Below are positions 51,135 to 60,271 of a stretch of DNA of 64,000 bases, in pieces. Made by a program: the position numbers and the translations under genes. Each line of letters starts with the position of its first letter. The stretch's first letter is position 1. Origin of the DNA: JAYRGC01 sp041908065. GTDB taxonomy: Bacteria > Pseudomonadota > Alphaproteobacteria > UBA9219. The notes beneath the pieces were generated by a model. The model ran no database searches and was not told the origin of the DNA. It saw only the letters and a program-made list of their open reading frames with translations. The stretch is taken from positions 1 to 64,000 of the forward strand of contig JAYRGC010000028.1 in assembly GCA_041908065.1 (NCBI GenBank), in the 5' to 3' direction.

Positions 51135-52351
51135 CCATTCTGCCACACATCGCCGGGCGCGTATTCGACACGCCCCTTCTGATTGTCCGTGCCAAGCTCG
51201 ATACCATTCTGGCCGTTCTCGCTCCGCGCCTGCGCGGTGAAAATATCCCGTTCGGTAGCAAGCCCGGCGCGCGGGATTACGAACTGGCGGACGGCATCGC
51301 CATTATCCCCGTGGTCGGCACACTGGTGCGCCGGACGGTGGGGTTGGAGGCGCAAAGCGGATTGATGAGCTATGGCGTAATTGCCGACCGGCTGGACGCG
51401 GCGCTGCAGGACAATGCCGTCAAAGGTATCCTGCTTGATATCGACAGCCCCGGCGGTGAAGCTGGTGGCGTATTCGATCTGGCCGACAAGATTTTCGCGT
51501 CACGCAAAAGCAAGCCGATCTGGGCAGTCGTCAATGATGAAGCCTTTTCTGCTGCCTATGCCATTGCGGCCGCCACGGATAAAATTTATCTGTCCCGCAC
51601 AGGCGGCGTTGGTTCCGTTGGTGTCATTGCCGTTCATCTCGACCAGAGCGTTGCTGAATCTGATGCTGGGTTGAAATACACGGCGGTCTATGCCGGTGGG
51701 CATAAAAACGATTTTTCGCCCCATGAACCCCTTAGCGATCCCGCCCGCGAACAACTGCAGACGGAAGTGGATCGCGTCTACGAGATTTTCACAACATCCG
51801 TCGCGCGCATGCGTGGCCTGGAACTCGCCGCTGTCAAGGCGACGGAGGCGGCTCTTTATTTTGGTGATCAGTCGATTGCCGCGGGGCTTGCAGACCGGAT
51901 CGGGACGATGGGCGACGCCTTATCCGATCTCACGAAAAAAGTCGCCCGCCCTTCGTCACCATCCACCCGAACCCTGAAAAGAAAGGAAGCTCCCATGACG
52001 GAAACAAACCAACCTGCCGAGGACGTGAATCCTGAAAAGGAAACCGCGCCCGATCTTGAAACCATGAAAGCTGGCTTCAAGGAAGAGGCAAAAACCGAGG
52101 CGATGGCATACGTCGCCGAAGTGACCGAGCTGTGCCAGCTCGCTGGCGTGCCGGATAAAGCTGCAGCGTTTATCGCCAAAGCCATTCCGACTGCCGATGT
52201 GCGTAAAGCGCTTCTCGAAGCGCGTGCCACACAGGCGGAAGCGACAGCCATCGCTGGTCAAGTCCCCGCCAATACCAACCCCACCAACAACGCGGAACCG
52301 AAAATCGATACGGCGGCGATCTACGCGGCCCGCAACAAGAAAGGAAACTAA
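51131..52351 (+). CDS. S49-family head maturation protease (gpC-like)
   Basis: 406 residues. SppA-like protease domain: GILLDIDSPGGEAGG, then FSAAYAIAAATDKIYLSRTGGVGSVGV with the catalytic serine in the FSAAY segment. The C-terminal part (about 300-406) is acidic and helical, as in gpC scaffold fusions such as lambda C/Nu3. It processes the prohead. Confidence 0.9.
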   Translation: MTILPHIAGRVFDTPLLIVRAKLDTILAVLAPRLRGENIPFGSKPGARDYELADGIAIIPVVGTLVRRTVGLEAQSGLMSYGVIADRLDAALQDNAVKGILLDIDSPGGEAGGVFDLADKIFASRKSKPIWAVVNDEAFSAAYAIAAATDKIYLSRTGGVGSVGVIAVHLDQSVAESDAGLKYTAVYAGGHKNDFSPHEPLSDPAREQLQTEVDRVYEIFTTSVARMRGLELAAVKATEAALYFGDQSIAAGLADRIGTMGDALSDLTKKVARPSSPSTRTLKRKEAPMTETNQPAEDVNPEKETAPDLETMKAGFKEEAKTEAMAYVAEVTELCQLAGVPDKAAAFIAKAIPTADVRKALLEARATQAEATAIAGQVPANTNPTNNAEPKIDTAAIYAARNKKGN

Positions 52352-52353
52352 CC

Positions 52354-52995
52354 ATGCCTGAACTTACCGAAGGCCAGCATAAGGCCGAATTTATCGTGAC
52401 AGAAGCCAATGGCCGTCTGTCGCGTGAGATCGTGACAATCCTGTCCGGTCAAAACCTCAAACCTGGCCATGTGCTGGGTAAGGCGGCCGTTGGCGCCGCG
52501 ACGGGCGCTGCCGTCTCCGGCAATACCGGCAACGGCGCGATCAGCGCGGTTTCTGCGGGCAACACCGCAAAAGCTGGCGTTTACACCGCAACCTGTATCG
52601 AGCCTGCCTCCAACGGCGGCACGTTCTCGGTTGAGGATCCTGACGGTGTAGTCGTTGGCACGGCTGTTGTCGCCACGCCTTTCGCTGGGCCTGTCAACTT
52701 TACCATCGGTGATGGCGGGACGGATTTCGTGGCGGGTGACCGTTTCGCAATCACGGTCGCCCCTGGCTCCGGCAAATATAAGGAATACAACCCCGCCAAC
52801 ACGGACGGTTCGCAAACCGCCGTGGCGATCTTGCTCGACGCTGTGGATGCCACCGGCGGCGACAAGGAAGGCGTGATTGTTGCCCGCCATGCCGAAGTCA
52901 ATGCCGCAGAACTGATCTGGTTCTCCGGCGCTGATGCAAACCAGAAAACCGCCGGTCTCGCCAATCTTGCCGCGGCGACGATCATCGGACGCTAA
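52354..52995 (+). CDS. Head decoration protein (gpD-like)
   Basis: 213 residues, 2 nt after the protease. The N-terminal part VTEANGRLSREIVTILSG and a beta-rich body fit the head decoration (gpD) family, which stabilises the capsid. About 100 residues (NGAISAVSAGNTAKAGVYTA, then DRFAITVAPG) form an extra Ig-like or beta-sandwich segment absent from small lambda gpD. An intrinsic terminator follows. Confidence 0.85.
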   Translation: MPELTEGQHKAEFIVTEANGRLSREIVTILSGQNLKPGHVLGKAAVGAATGAAVSGNTGNGAISAVSAGNTAKAGVYTATCIEPASNGGTFSVEDPDGVVVGTAVVATPFAGPVNFTIGDGGTDFVAGDRFAITVAPGSGKYKEYNPANTDGSQTAVAILLDAVDATGGDKEGVIVARHAEVNAAELIWFSGADANQKTAGLANLAAATIIGR

Positions 52996-53015
52996 CCGTT
53001 CAAAAACTCAAACCG

Positions 53016-53044
53016 AAGCCCCGCCCTAAAAAGCGGGGCTTTTT
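53016..53044 (+). terminator. Intrinsic terminator between gpD and major capsid genes
   Basis: Perfect 9-bp stem AAGCCCCGC / GCGGGGCTT, loop CCTAAAAA, then a T-run. It lies between two late genes on the same strand, so it may limit read-through or stabilise the gpD mRNA and needs an antiterminator or another promoter for the capsid gene. Confidence 0.8.
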
Positions 53045-53068
53045 ATTCCCACCCGAAAGGAGCCTCGC

Positions 53069-54085
53069 ATGCCTACCCTTGATATTTTTTCCAACAATGC
53101 CTTTTCGGTGATCTCACTCACCGATGCGGTCAACAAAATGCCGTTTGTTCCTGGCCGTATCGGCCAGCTCGGCCTTTTTGAAGAAAAAGGCGTATCCACG
53201 ACCTCAATCATGATCGAAGAGAAAGAAGGTTCTCTGACGCTCATTGAAACCAGCCAGCGTGGCGCGCCTGCCCAGCAAAACAAGCACAACAAGCGTAAAG
53301 CACGCTCGTTGGCGATTCCGCATATCGCGCTGGAAGACACGATTCAAGCCGACGAAATCCAGAATGTCCGCTCTTTCGGGAGCGAGGCCCAACTGGAAGG
53401 CGTGCAAAGCGTCGTGAATTCCCGCCTTTCCGAAATCATGCCCAAGCATGATGCCACGCTGGAGCATTTGCGGATCGGCGCGATCAAAGGGCAAATCCTC
53501 GATGCCGATGGCGTGACGGTTCTCTACGATCTGTTCACGGAATTCGGCGTGTCGCAAGTCGCGGAGGTGGATTTCGACCTTGATAACGCCACTCCGGCCA
53601 AAGGAGCGGTGCGCAAGAAATGCCACGACGTGATCCGCAAGATCGAGGATGAACTTGGTTCGGCACCGTACACTTACATTCATGCGATGTGTTCGGCGGA
53701 ATTCTTCGACGATCTTGTGTCTCATCCCGAAGTCGAGGAAGCCTATCGCCGCTTTCAGGAAAGCGCTTTCCTGCGCGCTGGTCTTGCCCGCAAGAGTTTT
53801 GAGTATGCGGGCATTACCTTCGAGGAATATCGCGGCAAAGTTGGCGGGGTGGATTTCATTCCCGCGAACAAAGCGCATTTCTTCCCGGTTGGCGTGCCTG
53901 GACTGTTCAAGCAGTACAACGCGCCGGCAGACTTCGTGGAAACGGCGAATACCATTGGCCTGCCGCGTTACGCCAAACAGGCCATTGATCAGGAGTTCGG
54001 TCGCTGGGTTAAGCTGCACACGCAGTCAAACCCGCTGCCGATCTGCACCCGCCCGAAAGTGTTGATCAAAGCCAAGCGGACGTAA
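53069..54085 (+). CDS. Major capsid protein (gpE family)
   Basis: 338 residues with AAAGGAGCCTCGC upstream. MPTLDIFSNNAFSVISLTDA near the N-terminus and the PGRIGQLGLFEEKGVSTTSI, ARSLAIPHIALEDTI and RKSFEYAGITFEEYRGKVGG blocks are those of lambda-type major capsid proteins. It builds the shell. Confidence 0.93.
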   Translation: MPTLDIFSNNAFSVISLTDAVNKMPFVPGRIGQLGLFEEKGVSTTSIMIEEKEGSLTLIETSQRGAPAQQNKHNKRKARSLAIPHIALEDTIQADEIQNVRSFGSEAQLEGVQSVVNSRLSEIMPKHDATLEHLRIGAIKGQILDADGVTVLYDLFTEFGVSQVAEVDFDLDNATPAKGAVRKKCHDVIRKIEDELGSAPYTYIHAMCSAEFFDDLVSHPEVEEAYRRFQESAFLRAGLARKSFEYAGITFEEYRGKVGGVDFIPANKAHFFPVGVPGLFKQYNAPADFVETANTIGLPRYAKQAIDQEFGRWVKLHTQSNPLPICTRPKVLIKAKRT

Positions 54086-54089
54086 GACC

Positions 54090-54401
54090 GTGGCTTTTCC
54101 CGGCATGATCGACCAGCTTTTTACGGATCCCGTATTGAGCAAGCCCGCCACCTATCTGGCATTTGGCACATCCACACCGTATCCGGTGCGGGTGATTTCA
54201 AAGCAGCCGGATACGGTGGTGGGATTCGGCGACGGACAGTTGCATGTGTCGACAGTTTTGTTCGACGTGCGCAGCCTGGACGTTCCTGAACCCGCCAAAG
54301 GTGACCAAATCACCTGTGAGGGCATCACCTATGTCGTGCAATCCGAACCCAAAGCAGACCGTGAGCGCCTTGTCTGGACGCTCGATGTGAGGCCCGCATG
54401 A
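54090..54401 (+). CDS. Head-tail connector-like protein (gpFII-like)
   Basis: 103 residues from GTG 54090. Beta-rich (FGDGQLHVSTVLFDVRSLDVPEP, ITYVVQSEPKADRERLVWTLDV). The position after the capsid gene and the size fit head-tail attachment proteins. No distinctive motif, so the exact family is uncertain. Overlaps the next gene by ATGA (54398). Confidence 0.7.
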   Translation: MAFPGMIDQLFTDPVLSKPATYLAFGTSTPYPVRVISKQPDTVVGFGDGQLHVSTVLFDVRSLDVPEPAKGDQITCEGITYVVQSEPKADRERLVWTLDVRPA

Positions 54402-55045
54402 GACTGCAAGCCGCCATTCAAGGCAATTTGAAAGCCATGATGGCAACCGAAGTCAAAGCCGCTGAAAAAGCTGTCAGCGGTGGGGTGCGCCAGGCCACGG
54501 ACGGTTTGAAGAACGAATTGCGCAGCCAGGTGACGGGCGCTGGGCTTGGAGAACGCCTTGCCAAAAGCTGGCGCGGCGATCTCTATCCCAAAGGCGGCAT
54601 GAGCATCAACGCTGCTGGGTTTATTTATACGAAAGCGCCGGAAATTATCGGGGCATTTGCCTACGGGGTAACTATCCGCAGCAAGAGCGGACGGTTTCTG
54701 GCAATCCCTACGCAATACGTCACGCGCCGTCAAAATAAGAAAGTCACGCCTGCTGATTTTGCCGAGGCTGGCATTCCGCTTCGCTATGTGCCGCCGAAAG
54801 GTGCGCGGCGTGTCGGATTGCTGGTCGTCGATGATTTCCGCATCACCAGCAAAGGCAAAGCGCGTGTCGCCAGTGATCGAGCGAAAAAGACAGGACGCGG
54901 TTTAACCACCGTCGTCATGTTTATCCTTGTGCCGCAAGCGCAACTGAAAAAACGCTTCGATATCGACAGCGTTGCCAAGAAATGGATCGAGCGTTTGCCG
55001 TCACTCGTCACGGCAAGCTGGCCCGACGAAAAGGAAGAAAAATGA
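54398..55045 (+). CDS. DUF6441-like tail-completion protein
   Basis: 215 residues, an N-terminal helical segment (AVSGGVRQATDGLKNELRSQ), then a basic body (SGRFLAIPTQYVTRRQNKKVTPADF, GVRRVGLLVVDDFRI-like). The gene order between connector and tail terminator and the pattern recall DUF6441 minor tail (gpZ/HK97gp10-like) proteins. Its stop overlaps the next ATG. Confidence 0.75.
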   Translation: MRLQAAIQGNLKAMMATEVKAAEKAVSGGVRQATDGLKNELRSQVTGAGLGERLAKSWRGDLYPKGGMSINAAGFIYTKAPEIIGAFAYGVTIRSKSGRFLAIPTQYVTRRQNKKVTPADFAEAGIPLRYVPPKGARRVGLLVVDDFRITSKGKARVASDRAKKTGRGLTTVVMFILVPQAQLKKRFDIDSVAKKWIERLPSLVTASWPDEKEEK

Positions 55046-55470
55046 CCGATAGAGAAGCCATCCTGCAGGCGCTGTTCGCGCTTTTGCAGACGATCACTGA
55101 CGCCACCATTTTGCGCAACGAGGCATTGCCGGAGCGTATTCCGGATGGCGGCCTGATTATTCTGCGCGACGGCGATCCTGGCGAACCGGAAACGCTGCTT
55201 TCGCCTGTTTCCTATTACTGGCAGCACCGCGCGCTGGTGGAAGCTATTGTTCAAAAAGGCGATCAGGCCGCGCGTGATCTCGCGCTGGACGGCCTGTATC
55301 GCAAGATTTCCCTCGCCATCGCGGGCGACCGCACGTTGGGCGGCCTTTGCGACCGTGTCACACCGCAAGCGCCGGACAGCAATGTGCTGGCGGTCGAGGG
55401 ATCGCCGCAAATCAAGGGCGCAATCATTCCCGTCGAACTCATCTACGTCACCGCCGATCCCCTCGGCTGA
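55042..55470 (+). CDS. Tail terminator-like protein (gpU position)
   Basis: 142 residues from ATG 55042 (overlapping the upstream stop; the longer open frame from 54982 is not needed). DREAILQALFALLQTITDATI, then GLIILRDGDPGEPETLLSPVSYYWQH and an APDSNVLAVEG segment. Size and position suit gpU-like tail terminators that cap the tail. Family call is moderate. Confidence 0.75.
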   Translation: MTDREAILQALFALLQTITDATILRNEALPERIPDGGLIILRDGDPGEPETLLSPVSYYWQHRALVEAIVQKGDQAARDLALDGLYRKISLAIAGDRTLGGLCDRVTPQAPDSNVLAVEGSPQIKGAIIPVELIYVTADPLG

Positions 55471-55500
55471 TTTCTTTCAACTCAAACATAGGAGGTAAAC

Positions 55501-56442
55501 ATGGCTCGTGCATACGGCGCCAATGCCCAGCTATTGGGTAAATTCGAAACGGTTTACGGCACACCGCCGACCGGAAACTATATCAAGTTTCCGTTCGTCT
55601 CGTCCGATCTCGGCTCTGAACAGGGTTTGATCGCATCCGATCTACTCGGTCAGGGGCGTGACCCCGCACAACCCATCCGCGATGTCATCCGCGTGGAAGG
55701 CAACGTGGTGGTGCCTGTCGATCTGCGCAACTTCGGCCATTGGCTGAAGGCGCTTCTCGGCGCACCGACAACCACCGGCAGCGGGCCTTACACCCACACT
55801 TTCGTTTCCGGTGCATCGAGCCTGCCCAGCATCGCGCTGGAAGTCGGTATGCCAGAAGTACCGATTTTCTTCATGGAAGCTGGTGTGCGTGTTAATTCCG
55901 CGCAGTTGAGTTTCGCGCGCTCCGGTGCGGCCAACGCGACGCTGAATTGTATCGCTCAGGGAGAAACCGATGCGACGACAACGGGCGGCGGTACGCCAAC
56001 CGTGGCATCGCTGACGCGCTTCAATCAGTTCCAGGGATCGATCAAGAAGGATGGCGTGCAGCTTGGCAACGTAACCGGCGCGCAGTTGACCTATACCAAC
56101 AACCTGGAGCGGATCGAAACCATCCGTTCGGACGGCAAGATCGACGGCGCGGATCCGACCATCGCCGCGCTGACCGGAAACATCGAAGTCCGGTTTGCGG
56201 ATACCGCGCTGATCGATGCGGCCACCGACAACACGCCGCTGGAATTGGCGTTCGCTTACACCATCGATGCCGATAAATCGCTGACGTTTACGGCGCACGA
56301 AGTGTATTTGCCGAAGCCGAAACTGGCGATCTCCGGCCCTGGCGGTGTCCAGGCCACCTTTGACTGGCAGGCGGCGAAGGCGACAAGCCCCGCGCGCATG
56401 CTGACTGTTGTCCTCAAAAACGATGTAGCGAGTTACGCATGA
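55501..56442 (+). CDS. Phage tail tube protein (gpV-like)
   Basis: 313 residues behind ATAGGAGG. ARAYGANAQLLGKFETVYGT at the N-terminus and beta-rich repeats (LGNVTGAQLTYTNNLERIET, then SLTFTAHEVYLPKPKLAI) are typical of tail tube proteins of long, flexible-tailed phages. About 50 residues longer than lambda gpV. Overlaps the next gene (ATGA at 56439). Confidence 0.9.
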   Translation: MARAYGANAQLLGKFETVYGTPPTGNYIKFPFVSSDLGSEQGLIASDLLGQGRDPAQPIRDVIRVEGNVVVPVDLRNFGHWLKALLGAPTTTGSGPYTHTFVSGASSLPSIALEVGMPEVPIFFMEAGVRVNSAQLSFARSGAANATLNCIAQGETDATTTGGGTPTVASLTRFNQFQGSIKKDGVQLGNVTGAQLTYTNNLERIETIRSDGKIDGADPTIAALTGNIEVRFADTALIDAATDNTPLELAFAYTIDADKSLTFTAHEVYLPKPKLAISGPGGVQATFDWQAAKATSPARMLTVVLKNDVASYA

Positions 56443-56777
56443 TTACCTTGAACCTCAAACGTGAAAACTACTGGCTGGATCTCATTCATGGCGTGCGCGT
56501 GCATGTGCGTCCGGCTTCCACCGCCCTTGTCATGGCCGCGCGCGTCGAAGCCCTGAAAGAAGAAGCGGAACCAGCAGCCCGTAGCACCGCCCTTATTAAA
56601 CGCTTGGCGCAGCTTGCCATCGTTGAATGGGACGGCATTGGAGGCAAAGACGGTGAACCTCTTCCGGTCACGCCGGAGGGCGTATTTGCCCTTATGGATT
56701 TGTGGCCTATCGCCGAAGCCTTCGAGCGTCTTTATCTCGGCCCCGCGCTGTTGCTGGAACAGGAAAAAAACGTCTAA
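56439..56777 (+). CDS. Tail assembly chaperone, short form (gpG)
   Basis: 112 residues (NYWLDLIHGVRVHVRPASTALVMA, then WDGIGGKDGEPLPVTPEGVFALMD). Located between tail tube and tape measure. It ends in GAA AAA AAC GTC TAA, with the slippery heptamer A AAA AAC at 56765-56771. Probably binds the tape measure protein during tail assembly. Confidence 0.88.
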   Translation: MITLNLKRENYWLDLIHGVRVHVRPASTALVMAARVEALKEEAEPAARSTALIKRLAQLAIVEWDGIGGKDGEPLPVTPEGVFALMDLWPIAEAFERLYLGPALLLEQEKNV

Positions 56778-57142
56778 CGGCTCGTTGCCGCTGGCACTTT
56801 GGCGGCGGGCCGGATTACTGCGCTTCCTGCCAGGATGCGGATTTGCCTTGTGCGCGGGGCGAACCCAATGCGGAAGGCGAGCTTTGTCCGTACCGGGCGC
56901 AAGAACCGCAAAGCATGGAAGCGTGGCAGGCCTGGGATTTGGCACTGCGGTGCGGCGGGCAATTGCGCCTGAGTCAAATGGTCGCCATCGGCATGGATTT
57001 TTCGGCGGCGCTGCAAGTTGCGGCATCGCTCGGCCATGACGCAAACGCCACGGCGGAGTTCCTTCCCGCCATCGAAGCCGGAATGACCTCGGCGTTTAAC
57101 GAAAAACTTAGTAGCGAGATCAAAACCCATGGCCGAACGTAA
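56439..57142 (+). CDS. Tail assembly chaperone, frameshifted gpG-GT fusion
   Basis: A -1 shift at 56765-56771 continues in a frame reading RLTARCRWHFGGGPDYCASC, then CARGEPNAEGELCPY and a helical end (SQMVAIGMDFSAALQVAAS), about 233 residues in all. This is the gpG-GT arrangement conserved in most long-tailed phages. The extra part has four cysteines (CASC, CARG, CPY), likely a zinc site. It overlaps the tape measure start. Confidence 0.82.
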
Positions 57143-59672
57143 TCTTGCCATCCGATTGAGCGTCCTCGACGGCGGCAGGGTGAAGGCCGAACTGCGCGAA
57201 GTCGGTGAAACGGGCGAAAAGTCGCTCAAGAAAATCGAACTGGCAGGACAGCCTGCCTCAAAATCGTTGCTGGCGCTGAATGCGGCCGCCAATGATGTTA
57301 AAGGCTCGGTTGTCGGCCTGACGGGCAACCTTGGGCCTTTGGGATCTGCGCTGGGTGCAATTGGCCCTGTTGGTCTTGCGGTTGGCGCGGCTTTGGCGAT
57401 TGTCACGCTGGGCCTGAAATCAGCGCTGGAAAACGCCGCCGAGGCCGAACAGTCCTTCAATCGCTTGCAGGCCGTTTTGCGCGCCACGGGCAACACAACA
57501 GGCCTGTCCGGCAAACAGATCGCGGCCTTTGCCGATCAGATTGAATCCTCCACCTTGGCGACCGCCGAACAGGTGCAGGACGCGGCGGGCGTTATGGCCA
57601 CGTTCCGCTCTGTCACAGGGGAAACTTTCACCCGCGCAATGACGCTGGCGCAGGATATGTCTGCCGTGTTCGGCACGGATTTGCGCGGCAGCGTCACCCA
57701 GCTTGGCAAGGCTCTGGAAAATCCTGCTGAGGGTCTGACGGCGCTGCGCCGGATCGGAATCCTGTTCACTGACAGCCAGAAGGATTTAATCCAATCGCTG
57801 GTCGACACGGGAAAGCAGGCCGAAGCCCAGAAAGTCATTCTGGATGCGCTGGAATCCAAAGTCGGCGGCGCTGGTGCAGGCGAAGCCACAGGTTTGACGG
57901 GCGCCACCAACCGCCTGTCCGATGCCTGGGGCAATCTGATGGAGGATATCGGGCAAACCCGCGTTGTAGCTGGTTCTGCGGAAGGCGCACTGAGCGGTCT
58001 TTCGTTTGTCGTCGAAGGTCTGCGCAATTTGATGAAGGATGATCCCATCGGCAAGCAGCTGATGGATGCCCAGCAGGACTTGGCAAAGCAGGAAGAACGT
58101 CTAAAACGACTGCAGAATTATAATCCTGTCCTGCCGTTCACGGACATGAGTCCGATGGTCGAGCGCCAGGAAGGGCGCGTGGCGAAACTGCGCGAGGAGA
58201 TGAACAGCCTTTTGGCGCAGGCCCGCCAGGAAGCACAGGAATACGAAGCAGAACAGCAAAAGCTGCAGGCCGCCCAAGAACAGGCCGCGCGTGACCGACG
58301 CGCCGATCTTTTAAGTGAACAGCGCAAAAAGCTGGACGATGCCGTCGACAAACTGGCGACCGATCCTGCCGACCGCATTGCCAAGGTCAACAAAGAGCTG
58401 GAAACCACCAAACAACGCCTTGAAGCCTTGCGTGAAAAAGACGGCAGCAACGCCGGTGCGGTGGAGACAGCGCTGCAGCAAGCGGAAGAAATCTCTCGCC
58501 GCCAGATCGAAGCGATTGAAAAGCCTGCCCGTGAAGCGGCCACCCGCGTCATGGAGGCAAACAGTAAGGTTGTGGCCGATCTCCAGCGTCAAATGCTGGG
58601 CCTTTCAGACAAGCGCCAAGCCTTCATCGATCAGGCCGTGGGTCGCCTTTCTAAAGACGCGGGCGATGCGCAGCGCGAACAAACGCGCAAACTCGCGGCA
58701 CAGCTTTTTGACAGCCAGGCTTATTCCGAAGCGCAAAAAGTCGTCGAGGATTTGACTAAGCAGATTGAACGCCTGACCGATAAACGCGCCGCATTCATTC
58801 AAGATGCGGTTGGCCGCTTGTCGGATAACGCAACATCGTCACAGCGCGCCGAAGTCGAAAAGCTGGCTGCCGCCCTTTACGATCAGGGTGAAGCCCAGCA
58901 GAAGCTGAACAAGCTGAAACAGGAAGGTGAACAAGTCACCAATGCCACGCGCACGGCGACGGAAACCTACGCGGCGGAGCTGGAGCGTCTTAAAAACATG
59001 CTCGACGCTGGTGCGATCAGCCAGGAAACCTATAACCGCGCGGTCGCCAATGCTGAAAAACAGCAGCTTGACGCGCGCAAGGATGCCGAGGCTGGAGCAT
59101 TGCGGGCCTTCCGCAATTACCGTGAACAAGCCGAGGATGCAGCATCGGCGGTCGAAAAAGCCTTCACCGAGGGCATGAAGGCAACCGAGGACGCGATTGT
59201 GGATTTTGTCACTTCCGGTGGCAAAAGCCTGAAAAGCCTGGGCGACATGGCAAATTCCATCGTGGCCGACATCACACGCATGGCCGTGCAAAAGTCGATC
59301 ACGGGGCCGCTCTTCAACATGCTGGGCAGTAGCATGGGTGGTGGCGGTTTCCTGGACAGCATTTTCAGCAGCATCTTCCACGAAGGTGGCGAGGTTGGCG
59401 GATCAGCGCCCCAGCGCCGTGTGCCTGCCTATGTGTTTGCCAACGCGCCGCGCTATCACACGGGCGGCGTGGCGGGTCTGAAGCCGGGGGAAATCCCCGC
59501 CATTCTAGAGCGCGGCGAGATCGTTTTACCGAAGGACGGCACTCGTATGGGATCGCCTGTCAACGTCGTCATGAACATCACAACGCCGGATGCCAGCAGC
59601 TTCCGCATGAGCCAGTCGCAAATCACGGCTGAAGCGGCGCGTGGCATTCAACGTGCCAAGAGGAATCTGTAA
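57129..59672 (+). CDS. Tail tape measure protein
   Basis: 847 residues, shorter than lambda gpH (853 after cleavage from a longer form) but full-looking. A hydrophobic glycine-rich segment (GPLGSALGAIGPVGLAVGAA) spans about residues 60-95; long coiled coils run from about 310 to 690. Two copies of a ~58-residue block start with LSDKRQAFIDQAVGRLS and LTDKRAAFIQDAVGRLS (about 490 and 548), suggesting a recent internal duplication. Tail length depends on this protein. Confidence 0.92.
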   Translation: MAERNLAIRLSVLDGGRVKAELREVGETGEKSLKKIELAGQPASKSLLALNAAANDVKGSVVGLTGNLGPLGSALGAIGPVGLAVGAALAIVTLGLKSALENAAEAEQSFNRLQAVLRATGNTTGLSGKQIAAFADQIESSTLATAEQVQDAAGVMATFRSVTGETFTRAMTLAQDMSAVFGTDLRGSVTQLGKALENPAEGLTALRRIGILFTDSQKDLIQSLVDTGKQAEAQKVILDALESKVGGAGAGEATGLTGATNRLSDAWGNLMEDIGQTRVVAGSAEGALSGLSFVVEGLRNLMKDDPIGKQLMDAQQDLAKQEERLKRLQNYNPVLPFTDMSPMVERQEGRVAKLREEMNSLLAQARQEAQEYEAEQQKLQAAQEQAARDRRADLLSEQRKKLDDAVDKLATDPADRIAKVNKELETTKQRLEALREKDGSNAGAVETALQQAEEISRRQIEAIEKPAREAATRVMEANSKVVADLQRQMLGLSDKRQAFIDQAVGRLSKDAGDAQREQTRKLAAQLFDSQAYSEAQKVVEDLTKQIERLTDKRAAFIQDAVGRLSDNATSSQRAEVEKLAAALYDQGEAQQKLNKLKQEGEQVTNATRTATETYAAELERLKNMLDAGAISQETYNRAVANAEKQQLDARKDAEAGALRAFRNYREQAEDAASAVEKAFTEGMKATEDAIVDFVTSGGKSLKSLGDMANSIVADITRMAVQKSITGPLFNMLGSSMGGGGFLDSIFSSIFHEGGEVGGSAPQRRVPAYVFANAPRYHTGGVAGLKPGEIPAILERGEIVLPKDGTRMGSPVNVVMNITTPDASSFRMSQSQITAEAARGIQRAKRNL

Positions 59673-60271
59673 TGGCCTTCCACGAAGTGCAATTTCCGAA
59701 CGATATTGCCTATGGGGCAACGGGCGGGCCGGAGTTTGCGACCAGCGTCGTTGCCACGGCCTCTGGCTATGAACAGCGCAATATCAATTGGTCGGCAGCG
59801 CGTGGGCGGTGGGATGTTGCCTCCGGCCTTAAAAAGCAGACGCAGCTGGACACGCTGATCGCCTTCTTCCGCGCGCGCAAAGGCCGTGCGCATGGATTCC
59901 GGTTCAAGGACTGGACGGATTACAAGGCGACCGCGCAGGCGCTAGGCACGGGCAACGGCACGGTCACCACGTTCCAGCTAATCCGCACTTATTCATCGGG
60001 TGGTAGCACGGACGTGCGCACCATTACCAAGCCCGTGACTGGTACGGTCAAGGTTTATCTGGCAGGCGTGCAACAGATGTCCGGCTGGTCGGTCAACACC
60101 ACCACCGGCGTCATCACTTTTTCGACTGCGCCGGGAAATGGCGTGGCCGTATCGGCTGACTATGAATTCGACGTGCCGGTGCGTTTCGATACCGACCGCA
60201 TGGCCGTCACTATCGAGCAGATCAACCTTCATCAATGGTCGGGCATCCCGATTGTGGAGATCAGAGTATGA
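59672..60271 (+). CDS. DUF2460 tail protein
   Basis: 199 residues starting in the tape measure stop (ATGG overlap). FPNDIAYGATGGPEFATSVVATASGYEQRNI at the start and ALGTGNGTVTTFQLIRTYSSGG in the middle are DUF2460 (TIGR02217) patterns, as in gene-transfer-agent gp12. It is a tail-tip/distal tail protein. Overlaps the next gene (ATGA). Confidence 0.92.
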   Translation: MAFHEVQFPNDIAYGATGGPEFATSVVATASGYEQRNINWSAARGRWDVASGLKKQTQLDTLIAFFRARKGRAHGFRFKDWTDYKATAQALGTGNGTVTTFQLIRTYSSGGSTDVRTITKPVTGTVKVYLAGVQQMSGWSVNTTTGVITFSTAPGNGVAVSADYEFDVPVRFDTDRMAVTIEQINLHQWSGIPIVEIRV

